A stretch of 64,000 bases of DNA from Jiangella endophytica. GTDB lineage: Bacteria; Actinomycetota; Actinomycetes; Jiangellales; Jiangellaceae. Shown here in pieces: positions 25,193-32,320 of this stretch. The DNA lies in the NCBI RefSeq assembly GCF_003427025.1, contig NZ_QVAI01000004.1, positions 458,085 through 522,084 of the forward strand. The letters run 5' to 3'. The notes under the pieces were generated by a model. That model saw only the letters and a list, made by a program, of their open reading frames with translations. It was not told where the DNA came from and did not search any database. A program made the position numbers and the translations under genes. Positions within the stretch are counted from its first letter, which is position 1, and every line of letters begins with the position of its first letter.

Positions 25193-25734
25193 GCCCGACA
25201 GCCAAGCGCACGACCGTGAACCCGCGGTGAACGCCGAGCAGTCAGCCGGGGGTCAGTTCGCCGATCCGCCGCACGATCGCTGCCGTCGACGCGCGCCATG
25301 GTGATCACGAGACGGCTCACGACGTGCCTTCTGACGACACCCACTGCTCGTGAACACGGGTTCACACACCACATCATGAGGCGTTCTCCCGCTCCACCAG
25401 GCATGCATGCCTCGTGGAGTGGGAGAACGCCTGGTGATGTGCGCGATCGTTGATGATCATCGCCGGGTGGCGTCCCCTGGAGTGGTGGATTTCGCGGTCG
25501 CCGGGCGTCGCCGTGTCGACAGTGGCGTTGTGCGGATCGGGGCGATGGCGCACGTGGGTTGGTCGCGGTCACCGGAACTCTGGGCGACTGGCGGCGTGGA
25601 TCACGGTCGCCGGGTGGACCGCGACCACGCCTGCGATGCCCGAGGCGTGCCCAGACCCGCCCCGTCCCCCTGATAGCTGCCCGTTCATGATCATCAACCT
25701 TCTGTGCTGCCATCACGACCGAGAAGGTTGATGA
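25193..25734. other. Gene-poor stretch made mostly of one repeat element copy
   Basis: No convincing gene was found in about 540 bp. It holds copy A of an intergenic element (25302-25686) and then a perfect 19-bp inverted repeat (25685-25740). The minus-strand frame through here has no ribosome site, and base changes between the two element copies do not favour third codon positions. Confidence 0.6.
25302..25686. repeat. Copy A of a dispersed intergenic element with covarying hairpins
   Basis: The left ~165 bp and the right ~30 bp resemble 56977-57306; the middle differs. The conserved part contains a small hairpin (25350-25365, GTGAAC/GTTCAC) and a near-complete 72-nt hairpin (25370-25441) with a GGCGTTCTCCC stem and a palindromic AGGCATGCATGCCT tip. 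CGATCGTTGATGATCATCG follows. The right end carries TGATAGCTGCC. Confidence 0.7.
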
Positions 25735-25740
25735 TCATGA
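25685..25740. terminator. Perfect 19-bp inverted repeat at the end of the PEP-repeat lipoprotein-like gene
   Basis: TCATGATCATCAACCTTCT (25685-25703) and its exact reverse complement (25722-25740) enclose an 18-nt loop. The right arm covers the stop codon of the leftward gene ending at 25735. It could terminate that gene, although no T-run follows, or it may be a dispersed palindrome. Confidence 0.6.
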
Positions 25741-26256
25741 GCCAGGCGCGGCCCTGTTGTCCTCGATGACCGGCCCGCCCTCCTGCACTCTGATCGCCAC
25801 GCGAGCGCCGGAGCGCAGCCGGATGGTGGGGGGCAGCGCCGCCGCCACCTCCGGCTCGTCCACGCCGACCTCGACCGCTGCGGCCTCGTGGTCGGCGTAG
25901 GTGAAGTACACGAGCGCCGGGTCGGTCGCCCACGCGGACCGCTCGGCGAAGATCCGCTCCGCCAGCTCGTCCAGCTCGGCCGCGGTCGGCGGCCGCCCGG
26001 GGAGCGGCGCCGGCTCGACCGGGGCGGACTGGACGGGCTCGGGCTCGGCCGGGGCCGGCTCGACCGGGGCCGGCTCGACCGGGGCCGGCTCGACCGGGGC
26101 CGGCCGGACGGGCGCCTGCAGCGGCTCGGCGGCGACCAGCACCAGGCCGGCCACCACCAGCCCACCCGCGGCGATCGCCGTGACGACGTTCCGGTGGCCG
26201 GAGTCCACACACCGGATCATCCTCCGGCCGGGCGCGCGGGCACAGTCCTCGCTCAT
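25735..26256 (-). CDS. Membrane-anchored hypothetical protein with VEPAP repeats
   Basis: The 173-residue protein has a hydrophobic segment (about 26-45, TAIAAGGLVVAGLVLVAAEP) followed by a Pro/Glu/Ala linker in which VEPAP is repeated. The DNA there is a 15-bp tandem repeat (26042-26101). A C-terminal globular part of about 100 residues has VYFTYADHEAAAVEVGV and IRLRSGARVAIRVQEG and resembles no family I recognise. It is probably an extracytoplasmic protein tethered by its N-terminus. ATG at 26256 is 14 bp from the divergent creatininase start, so the two share a very short promoter region; an internal ATG at residue 13 is an alternative start. Confidence 0.6.
   Translation of the reverse strand: MSEDCARAPGRRMIRCVDSGHRNVVTAIAAGGLVVAGLVLVAAEPLQAPVRPAPVEPAPVEPAPVEPAPAEPEPVQSAPVEPAPLPGRPPTAAELDELAERIFAERSAWATDPALVYFTYADHEAAAVEVGVDEPEVAAALPPTIRLRSGARVAIRVQEGGPVIEDNRAAPGS
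26042..26101. repeat. 15-bp tandem repeat coding for VEPAP
   Basis: Four head-to-tail copies of GGCTCGACCGGGGCC (the first with one change) lie within the hypothetical protein gene. Each copy encodes one five-residue linker unit, so slippage would change linker length without a frameshift. Confidence 0.85.
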
Positions 26257-26270
26257 GATTCGATAGGGCG

Positions 26271-27041
26271 ATGAGCGCCGGAGTGACCCGACTGGCCGAG
26301 TCGTCCTGGACCCAGGTGCGAGCGGCTCTCGACGCCGGGCGGCGGACCGCCTTGTTCGCGGTGGGATCCACCGAACAGCACGGGCCACACCTGCCGCTGA
26401 TGGCCGACACCCTGCTCGGTGACGCGTTGGTGACGCGGCTGGCGCCCCGGCTCGGCGACGTCGTGGTGGGGCCGACGGTGCCGTTCGGCGTCGCCACGCA
26501 CCACATGGCCTTTCCCGGCACGGTGACGCTGGACACCGAGACGTTCCAGGCCGTGGTGCTGCAGTACGTCGCCAGTCTGGCCTCCCACGGCTTCGAGGCC
26601 GTGCTGGTGGTGCCCAGCCACGGCGGCAACTTCGGGCCGCTCGCGCAGCTGCTCGAGTCCACCGGCGGGGTCGTCGGCGGCGCCCGGTTCGTGCCGTACA
26701 CGGGCCTGGGCGAGTTCGTCGCCGTGCTCGAGCGGGTGGGACGCGACGACGACATCCCGCCCGAGATCGGCGGGGTGCACGCGGGCGAGGCCGAGACGTC
26801 GATCATGCTGGCCGAGCGGCCGGACCTCGTCGACATGAGCGCCGCCGTCCGCGGCTTCGACGGCGCCTTCGACGACGACGTCGCCCGGCGCATCTTCACC
26901 GGCGGCACCGCCGCGCTCTCCGACAACGGGGTCCTCGGCGACGCCCGCCCGGCCGACGCCGCGCGCGGGGCCCGCTACCTCGACGCGCTGACGGACCTGC
27001 TGGTGGCGCACTTCGCGCCGGTGCTCGCGGACCATCGGTGA
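26271..27041 (+). CDS. Creatininase-family protein
   Basis: The 256-residue protein has the creatininase metal motifs: GSTEQHGPHLP (Glu and His ligands), an Asp in MADTLLGD, SHGGN and HAGEAETS. The family includes creatininase, amide hydrolases and MftE, the mycofactocin-precursor peptidase. No mftABCD genes are nearby, so MftE is unlikely here. It is a monocistron, divergent from the VEPAP protein. It may take part in amide breakdown like the preceding cluster (inference). The substrate is unknown. Confidence 0.87.
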   Translation: MSAGVTRLAESSWTQVRAALDAGRRTALFAVGSTEQHGPHLPLMADTLLGDALVTRLAPRLGDVVVGPTVPFGVATHHMAFPGTVTLDTETFQAVVLQYVASLASHGFEAVLVVPSHGGNFGPLAQLLESTGGVVGGARFVPYTGLGEFVAVLERVGRDDDIPPEIGGVHAGEAETSIMLAERPDLVDMSAAVRGFDGAFDDDVARRIFTGGTAALSDNGVLGDARPADAARGARYLDALTDLLVAHFAPVLADHR

Positions 27042-27098
27042 CGGCTGGGCCGCCCGCCCGGCCCGCCCGGTGATCGTCGCGTTCCGCCTGGAGCGGGT

Positions 27099-27731
27099 CT
27101 ACGCGGCGCCCCGGTCGAGGCGCAGCGTCGCGACCAGGTCCTCGTGCAGCTCGAACCAGACCCGGTGGCAGGAGTCGACGTCGGTGCGGTCGACCCAGCC
27201 GCCGTCACCCGCCCGGGCGCGTTCCAGGGCGGTGGCGAAGCGTGTGTCGTAGCCGCCGAACCGCGTGAGCACGGCCGTCAGGCGGCCGGCCAGCGGGCCG
27301 AGACCCGCACCGACGGCGGCCAGGCCGGCCAGCACCCGGGCGTCCCAGGCGGGATCACGGTGGTCGTTGACGGCGAGCCGGTCGCCCTCCGCCGGCCGCA
27401 GCTGCCAGTCGGTGCAGGCCCGCTGCAGGCGGGCGTTCAGCGGCAGGAACTCGCGGTGGACGGCGCGGACCTCGCCCTCGCCGCCGGCCTCGTCCAGCTC
27501 CGCGGCCAGTAGCCGCTCGTTCTCGGCCCGGCCCGACTCGGTCAGCGACCAGCCCGCGAGGCCGGCGAAGTCCGCGTGCTCGACCCACCCACGCGCGGCA
27601 CCGTCGGCCAGCAGCTCGGCCGTCAGCGCGACGTCCAGCCCGAACCGCCGGGCCAGCACCAGGGTGTCGGCGAACCCGGAGATGCGGACGGCGTGCAGCG
27701 CCAGCAGGTCCGGCGCGGAGTCGCGGGTCAC
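27099..27731 (-). CDS. Putative winged-helix regulator paired with the HTH gene
   Basis: The 210-residue protein has an N-terminal winged-helix-like segment (FADTLVLARRFGLDVALTAE, HADFAGLAGWSLTESGRAEN) that resembles MarR-type DNA-binding folds; the rest (about 90-210) is helical with no recognised domain. Its GTG start overlaps the stop of the small HTH gene by 4 bp, so the two are coupled, and both run divergent from the PEP-dependent phosphotransferase-like gene. Regulation of that neighbour is the simplest reading. Confidence 0.55.
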   Translation of the reverse strand: MTRDSAPDLLALHAVRISGFADTLVLARRFGLDVALTAELLADGAARGWVEHADFAGLAGWSLTESGRAENERLLAAELDEAGGEGEVRAVHREFLPLNARLQRACTDWQLRPAEGDRLAVNDHRDPAWDARVLAGLAAVGAGLGPLAGRLTAVLTRFGGYDTRFATALERARAGDGGWVDRTDVDSCHRVWFELHEDLVATLRLDRGAA

Positions 27732-28150
27732 GAGCCGCCGCCCTGCCGCGCCGCCAGCCGGGTGAAGTGCTGCTGGCAGGCCTGCGGCGAGTTGAACCCC
27801 ATGGCGTCGCCGATGTCGGCCCAGGTCAGCCCGGCACCGCGGGCGACGAACAACAGGCCGCTCTCCAGCCCGTCGACCTCGGCACGCGCGGCGGCCAGCA
27901 GGGCGAGCGCGGCCCGCAGGTCGCCGGGCTCGAGGTCGGCGGCGCGCCAGAGCGCGTACTGAGCGAGGTCCACCGCCGACGGCGGGACCGGATCGGGCCG
28001 CCACGGCCGCGCCTCCAGCTCGCCGGCGCCGAGCGCGAGCAGCCGGTCGCGGGCCTCCTGCTCGCGGCGGGCCTCGGCGTGGCGTGCCTGGGTGTGCCGG
28101 GCCTGAGTGTGCCGGGCCTGGGTGTGATCGGGGTCCTGCTTGCGGGTCAT
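27728..28150 (-). CDS. Small helix-turn-helix protein with HTQAR repeats
   Basis: The 140-residue protein ends in a helix-turn-helix-like segment (LTWADIGDAMGFNSPQACQQ, about residues 108-127). Its N-terminus has three HTQAR units coded by a 15-bp tandem repeat (28088-28126). It probably binds the palindromic site in the 59-bp gap to the divergent phosphotransferase-like gene. ATG at 28150; no membrane segment. Confidence 0.6.
   Translation of the reverse strand: MTRKQDPDHTQARHTQARHTQARHAEARREQEARDRLLALGAGELEARPWRPDPVPPSAVDLAQYALWRAADLEPGDLRAALALLAAARAEVDGLESGLLFVARGAGLTWADIGDAMGFNSPQACQQHFTRLAARQGGGS
28088..28126. repeat. 15-bp tandem repeat coding for HTQAR
   Basis: About 2.6 copies of CTGGGTGTGCCGGGC (one with G to A) lie near the 5' end of the HTH gene. 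It is the second in-frame 15-bp minisatellite within 2 kb. Confidence 0.75.
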
Positions 28151-28168
28151 GGCATCGATCGTGTTTCA

Positions 28169-28197
28169 TCAACAGAACGTTGTCAACAATCTGTTGA
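28169..28197. promoter_or_regulatory. Interrupted palindrome in a divergent promoter (probable operator)
   Basis: TCAACAGA (28169-28176) and TCTGTTGA (28190-28197) are exact inverted arms around GTTGTCAAC, itself symmetric. The site occupies most of the 59-bp gap between the HTH gene and the phosphotransferase-like gene and suits a dimeric regulator acting on both. Confidence 0.65.
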
Positions 28198-28209
28198 AGG
28201 AGTGGTCTG

Positions 28210-29580
28210 GTGCTGGTGCCGCTCAGCGAGGCGGAAGCGGACACCTGCGGCGGCAAGGCGAGTGCGCTCGGCGCCCTGCTGCGGGCCGGCCTGCCGGTCC
28301 CCGACGGCTTCGTCGTGCCGTTCGCGGGTCCCGCCGGCCCGGTCAGCGACGCGGCCGACTGTCGGTGCCCGCCCGTAGGGTGGGGTCCCACCCCATCCGG
28401 GCGGGATGTCACTCCGGCCCAACGCGGACCGACCCCGGCCGAGCACGGCCCCACCGCAGCCCAGCACCGCTCGACCCCGGCCCAACACGACCCCGCCCCT
28501 GCCCAGAACGGCCCCGCCCCTGCCCGGCAGAGCAGCGCCCCAGCCGGTCGGGCGTCACAGCTGCTCGACGAGCTGCGGCGCGGGCTGGCCCGGCTCGGCG
28601 ACCCGCTGGTGGCGGTGCGGTCGTCGGCGTCGGACGAGGACACCGCGCAGGCGTCGGCGGCCGGTCAGCACGAGACCGTGCTCGCGGTACGTGGCGCCGC
28701 AGACGTGGCCGGCGCGGTCCTGGCCTGCTGGGAGTCGGCGGGCTCGGCGCGCGCCGTCGACTACCGCGACGGCGCCGCCGCCCCGGCGATGGCGGTCCTC
28801 GTGCAGCGGCTGGTGGACGCCGATGTCTCGGGGGTGCTGTTCACCCCCGCGGCGCCGGACGGCGTCACCGCGATCGAGGCGTCGTGGGGGCTCGGGCCCA
28901 GCGTCGTCGGCGGCACGGTGACACCCGACGCCTACACCGTCGCCGCCGACGGGTCGGTCGCGTGCGTCGTCGGGGACAAGCGGATCCGGCTGGACCGCGA
29001 CGGCGCGCGGCTGGTCACCCGAGGAGTCCCGCTCAGCGATCGGACTCGGCCGGTCCTGGACGACGACACCGCCCGGCGACTGGCGCGGCTCGGCCACCGG
29101 GTGGCCGCGCTGCGCGGCGGGCCGCAGGACGTCGAGTGGGCGATCGCCGGCGGACGCGACTGGCTGCTGCAGGCGCGCCCGGTCACCGCCGCTCCCCCAC
29201 CACGCCCGGCCGCCGCACCGGCACCACCGTCCGCCAGGGCGTCCGCGGCATCACCCGGCACGCTGACCGGCACACCCGGCAGCCACGGCACCGCGACCGG
29301 CCCGGCGAGGGTGGTCCGCGGTCCAGGCGACTTCGCCCGGATGCGCCCGGGTGACGTGCTGGTCTGCCGCTACACCGACCCGGCCTGGACGCCGCTGCTG
29401 CGCCTCGCCGCGGGCGTCGTCACCGAGATCGGCGGCGTGCTCTCCCACGCCGCGATCGTCGCCCGTGAGCGGGGCGTCCCCGCCGTCCTCGGCGTCGCCG
29501 AGGCCACCACCCGGCTCCGCGACGACACCACCGTCACCATCGACGGCGACGCCGGCACCGTCACGACCACCCGGGAGTGA
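28210..29580 (+). CDS. PEP/pyruvate-binding and PEP-utilising phosphotransferase-like protein
   Basis: The 456-residue protein has the PPDK-type ATP-grasp domain (GGKASALGALLRAGLPVPDG, VAVRSSASDEDTA, EASWGLGPSVVGG, VEWAIAGG) and a C-terminal swivelling PEP-utiliser domain with the phosphorylatable His in GGVLSHAAIVARERGVPAVLG (core GGVLSHA). It lacks the TIM-barrel of true PPDK or PEP synthase. Rifampin phosphotransferase is a related two-domain family, but this protein is only about half that length. A 50-residue insert (about 52-110) holds a dispersed DNA repeat and six 7-residue repeats. GTG at 28210 follows AAGGAG. The role, possibly phosphorylation of a small molecule, is unknown. Confidence 0.75.
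   Translation: MLVPLSEAEADTCGGKASALGALLRAGLPVPDGFVVPFAGPAGPVSDAADCRCPPVGWGPTPSGRDVTPAQRGPTPAEHGPTAAQHRSTPAQHDPAPAQNGPAPARQSSAPAGRASQLLDELRRGLARLGDPLVAVRSSASDEDTAQASAAGQHETVLAVRGAADVAGAVLACWESAGSARAVDYRDGAAAPAMAVLVQRLVDADVSGVLFTPAAPDGVTAIEASWGLGPSVVGGTVTPDAYTVAADGSVACVVGDKRIRLDRDGARLVTRGVPLSDRTRPVLDDDTARRLARLGHRVAALRGGPQDVEWAIAGGRDWLLQARPVTAAPPPRPAAAPAPPSARASAASPGTLTGTPGSHGTATGPARVVRGPGDFARMRPGDVLVCRYTDPAWTPLLRLAAGVVTEIGGVLSHAAIVARERGVPAVLGVAEATTRLRDDTTVTIDGDAGTVTTTRE
28360..28393. repeat. Copy 2 of the dispersed GC-rich repeat, inside the phosphotransferase-like gene
   Basis: It is identical over 25 bp to 11144-11168 and continues with TCCCACCCC, which pairs with GGGTGGGG. It is read in frame as CRCPPVGWGPTP within the variable N-terminal part of the ATP-grasp domain. 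Confidence 0.8.
28411..28536. repeat. Six 21-bp tandem repeats coding a Pro/Ala/Gln linker
   Basis: The units encode variants of TPAQHGP (residues 68-109 of the phosphotransferase-like protein). They start 18 bp after the dispersed repeat. The array is degenerate at the DNA level and keeps the reading frame. Confidence 0.75.
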
Positions 29581-29582
29581 GC

Positions 29583-30179
29583 ATGGCGACGCGCCACCTC
29601 TACCTCGCCCGCCACGGCGCCGCCGACCCGTTCGGCGCGCTCACCGACGACGGACGTCGCCAGGCCGGCCTGCTGGGCGCGCGGCTGACGCGTGTCCCCG
29701 TCGACGTCGTCTGGCACTCGCCGCTGGCGCGCGCCGCGGACAGCGCGCACGAGCTGGCGCGTCACCTGCCCGGTGTCCCGGTCGCCGCGGCCGACGAGCT
29801 GGCCGACCACGTCCCCTACGTCCCCGCCCCGGCCGAGACGCCGCCGGCCTGGGCCGGCTTCTTCGACGGCTACGACGCGGCCGAGGCGGCCGTCGGCCAC
29901 CGGCTCGCGCAGGCGCTGGTCACCCGGTTCGCCGCCGCGCCACCGGACGGCGACACGCACGAGGTGCTCGTCACCCACGCCTACCCGATCGCCTGGCTGG
30001 TGCGGCACGTGCTGGCGGCGCCGCCGGCCCGCTGGCTCGGTCTGGACAGCGCCAACACCGGGCTGACGCTGGTCGAGTGCCGCACCGGCCTGCCGCCGAC
30101 GCTGGTGCTCTTCAACGACCTCGGGCATCTCCCGGACGAGCTGCGCTGGACCGGCTTCCGCGGCGTCGTGCGGCCGTGA
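29583..30179 (+). CDS. Histidine phosphatase-family protein
   Basis: The 198-residue protein has the phosphoglycerate-mutase-like RHG motif at the N-terminus (LYLARHGAADPFG), SPLARA for the second Arg, and the C-terminal catalytic His in EVLVTHAYPIAWLV. The length fits a small intracellular phosphatase. ATG 29583 lies 6 bp after CGGGAG, 2 bp after the upstream stop, so it is co-transcribed with the phosphotransferase-like gene and may remove the phosphate from the same kind of substrate (inference). Substrate unknown. Confidence 0.87.
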   Translation: MATRHLYLARHGAADPFGALTDDGRRQAGLLGARLTRVPVDVVWHSPLARAADSAHELARHLPGVPVAAADELADHVPYVPAPAETPPAWAGFFDGYDAAEAAVGHRLAQALVTRFAAAPPDGDTHEVLVTHAYPIAWLVRHVLAAPPARWLGLDSANTGLTLVECRTGLPPTLVLFNDLGHLPDELRWTGFRGVVRP

Positions 30180-30189
30180 CGCGCGCCTC

Positions 30190-30436
30190 AGATGAGTGAG
30201 TCCGAATGATCTCTCGTTCAGCGCGCCGGTCGTCCAGGTGTGGAATCGGCGTGCCTTGCCTCGGCAAGGCCGGCCACGTCCTTGGCAAGGTCCACCGTCG
30301 CCCGACCGTCCGACTCGTCCCGGTTTGCGGGGCGGTGAGCCTTGCCAAGGTGACCGGTCCGAACGAGGCCTCCTGGTGAGGTACGCGATCCCGAGCGCAC
30401 CGCCGCCCCACCACCGACAAACGGACTCACTCTTCT
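30190..30436. repeat. MITE-like element with terminal inverted repeats and CCTTGSCAAGG palindromes
   Basis: The ends AGATGAGTGAGTCCG (30190-30204) and CGGACTCACTCTTCT (30422-30436) are inverted repeats matching at 14 of 15 positions. Inside are a CCTTGCC/GGCAAGG hairpin (30254-30269), CCTTGGCAAGG (30280-30290) and CCTTGCCAAGG (30340-30350). It fills the gap between two convergent genes and reaches the stop codon of the sigma factor gene. No ORF of note lies within it. Confidence 0.65.
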
Positions 30437-31367
30437 AGCGCGTGCGTCCCGAGCCGCGACGGGCCCGGCGCAGCTCGTGAGCGACGGCCCAGGCATCGGA
30501 CAGCGGGCCCAGGTGCCCGAGCTTGTCCGGGTTCACCACCGAGCGGACCGCCTGGATCCGCCCGTCGAGCACGTCGAGCGTCATGGTCCCGATCAGCGCG
30601 CCGTCGCGGTCGCGCACGACGGCACCCGGCTGACCGTTCAGCGTGCGCGGCTCCAGCGTGGCGCCCACCGCGTCCAGCAGCGGCATGAAGGACGTGACCA
30701 GCCGGGCCACGTTGTCGACGCCGTACACGCCCTTGGCGAGCGCCGGCGCCTTGCCACCACCGTCGCCGACCATCTGGACGTCGGCCGCGAGCAGTTCGCG
30801 CAAGCCGTCGACGTCGCCGTCGCGGACCGCGTCGAAGAACCGGGCCGCGAGCTGCTCACGCTCCTCGCGGTCGGCCGCGAACCTGGGCCGGCCGTCGTCC
30901 ATGTGCCGGCGGGCCCGGACGGCGAGCTGGCGGCAGGCCGCCTCGGACCGGTCCACCGCCGCCGCGATCTCCGGGAAGCCGAAGCCGAACACGTCGCGCA
31001 GCACGAAGACCGCCCGCTCCAGCGGGCTGAGCCGCTCGAGCAGCAGCAGCGCCGCCATCGACACCGAGTCGGCCAGTTCGGCGGACCGAGCCGGGTCCTC
31101 GTACGGGTCGGTGGCCAGCGGCTCCGGCAGCCACGGCCCGACGTACTCCTCGCGCCGCACCCGAGCCGAGCGCAGCACGTCGATCGACACCCGGGTGACG
31201 ACGGCGGACAGGTACGCCTTCACCGACTTGGGCTGAGTGGTGGACGTCTGATAGCGCACCCACGTCTCCTGGACCGCGTCCTCGGCCTCGCTCACGCTAC
31301 CCAGCAGCCGGTAGGCGATCGAGAACAGCAGTGGCCGCAGGTCCTCGAACTCCTCGGCCGGGGTCAT
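30435..31367 (-). CDS. ECF41-type RNA polymerase sigma factor with SnoaL-like extension
   Basis: The 310-residue protein has ECF sigma regions 2 (LRPLLFSIAYRLLGSVSEAED) and 4 (LSPLERAVFVLRDVFGFGFP, HTH with EIAAAVDRSEAACRQ). It also has a C-terminal NTF2/SnoaL-like domain carrying the ECF41 hallmarks WLPEPL (79-84), DGGGK (202-206) and NPDKL (279-283). In ECF41 proteins the extension controls sigma activity directly in place of an anti-sigma factor. The ATG follows AGGAGG and overlaps the stop of the epimerase gene by 4 bp. ECF41 factors typically drive one linked oxidoreductase, decarboxylase or epimerase operon, as here. Confidence 0.93.
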   Translation of the reverse strand: MTPAEEFEDLRPLLFSIAYRLLGSVSEAEDAVQETWVRYQTSTTQPKSVKAYLSAVVTRVSIDVLRSARVRREEYVGPWLPEPLATDPYEDPARSAELADSVSMAALLLLERLSPLERAVFVLRDVFGFGFPEIAAAVDRSEAACRQLAVRARRHMDDGRPRFAADREEREQLAARFFDAVRDGDVDGLRELLAADVQMVGDGGGKAPALAKGVYGVDNVARLVTSFMPLLDAVGATLEPRTLNGQPGAVVRDRDGALIGTMTLDVLDGRIQAVRSVVNPDKLGHLGPLSDAWAVAHELRRARRGSGRTR

Positions 31368-32299
31368 GCCGCCTCCTCCTTGAAACCCGTGCGCCAGCTG
31401 GGATACCGCGGTTCCCAGCCGAGCTCCCGCCTGGCCTTCGCGTTGGCGAACGGGCGGCCCTCGGTCATGATCGCCACGCCCATCTCGCCGGCGAGCGGCC
31501 GGACCAGCCACGCGGGGATCCGCAACGGCCGTTTCGCACCGACGCACGCGGCCAGGTACGGCAGCCACTCGCTGACCGGGGCCGGATCGTCGTCGACGAT
31601 GTTGAACACGCCGTTCGCCCGCTGCTCTACAGCCAGCACGGTAGCGCTCGCCGCGTCGTCGATGTGCACCCACGAGAAGTAGCCGGCGCCGCCGCCGATG
31701 ACGGGCATCCTCCGCTTGCGCACGAGATCGATCTGGTTCTCGATGCCGCCGCCGGGACCGTAGAAGACGCCGTAGCGCAACGCCGCCCCGCCGGCCTTCA
31801 CGACCGCGTCCTCCACGTACCGCAGTGGCCGGGCCATGAACCGCAGCTTCGCCGGCAGCTGCTCCGGCGGCAGCGCCTCGTCCTCGGTCACCGGGCCGGC
31901 GTCGCGGTGCGCGGGCCAGGTGGCGAGGCTCTGCGCGACGACGTGCGTGACTCCGGTCGCCTCGGCGGCCGCCAGGAGGTGGTCGGTCCCGGTGGTGCGC
32001 AGCCGGCTGGTGATGGCGGCGATCCGCTCCGGATGCCGGAAGTCCGGCTTGCCGATGTAGTCCGGCGACAGCGCGGTCATCTGGTGCACGATCGCGTCCG
32101 GCCGGGCATGCGCCACCGCCTGGCCGACGGATGCGGCGTCCAGCCCGTCCATCAGCGTGGCTTCGGCGCCCAGCCGGGTCAGCAGGCCCAGCCGGTCCGG
32201 GTGGGTCGTCGTCGCCGTCACCTGGTGGCCCCGCGCCACGAACTGAGGCACCAGGCGCCGCCCGACGGCCCCGGTCCCGCCCGCCACGAACACCCGCAT
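31364..32299 (-). CDS. NAD-dependent epimerase/dehydratase-like protein (ECF41 partner)
   Basis: The 311-residue Rossmann protein has GGTGAVGRRLV at the N-terminus, DAIVHQMTAL, LRYGVFYGPG and the SDR-type HIDDAA segment. In the catalytic strand the usual YxxxK is not clear (LRYVEDAVVKAGG contains a Tyr and Lys five residues further than normal), so it may be an atypical extended SDR. It is the expected partner of ECF41 sigma factors. It is co-transcribed with the sigma gene from an ECF41-like promoter inside the end of the lnt-like gene. Substrate unknown. Confidence 0.85.
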   Translation of the reverse strand: MRVFVAGGTGAVGRRLVPQFVARGHQVTATTTHPDRLGLLTRLGAEATLMDGLDAASVGQAVAHARPDAIVHQMTALSPDYIGKPDFRHPERIAAITSRLRTTGTDHLLAAAEATGVTHVVAQSLATWPAHRDAGPVTEDEALPPEQLPAKLRFMARPLRYVEDAVVKAGGAALRYGVFYGPGGGIENQIDLVRKRRMPVIGGGAGYFSWVHIDDAASATVLAVEQRANGVFNIVDDDPAPVSEWLPYLAACVGAKRPLRIPAWLVRPLAGEMGVAIMTEGRPFANAKARRELGWEPRYPSWRTGFKEEAA

Positions 32300-32320
32300 C
32301 TCGTCACGCTCCTCGTCCGG

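Noticed and set aside
25379..25433. The palindromic hairpin considered as a CRISPR-like repeat.
   Set aside because: Only one unit per locus, no regularly spaced spacers and no cas genes.
25039..25716. Minus-strand frames through both copies of the intergenic element (also 56536-57510) that translate to similar peptides.
   Set aside because: The similarity follows from the DNA repeat. Changes are not biased to third positions and fit base-paired stems better than codons.
26271..27041. Creatininase-family gene considered as mycofactocin mftE.
   Set aside because: No mftA-D or linked dehydrogenases in the surrounding 60 kb.
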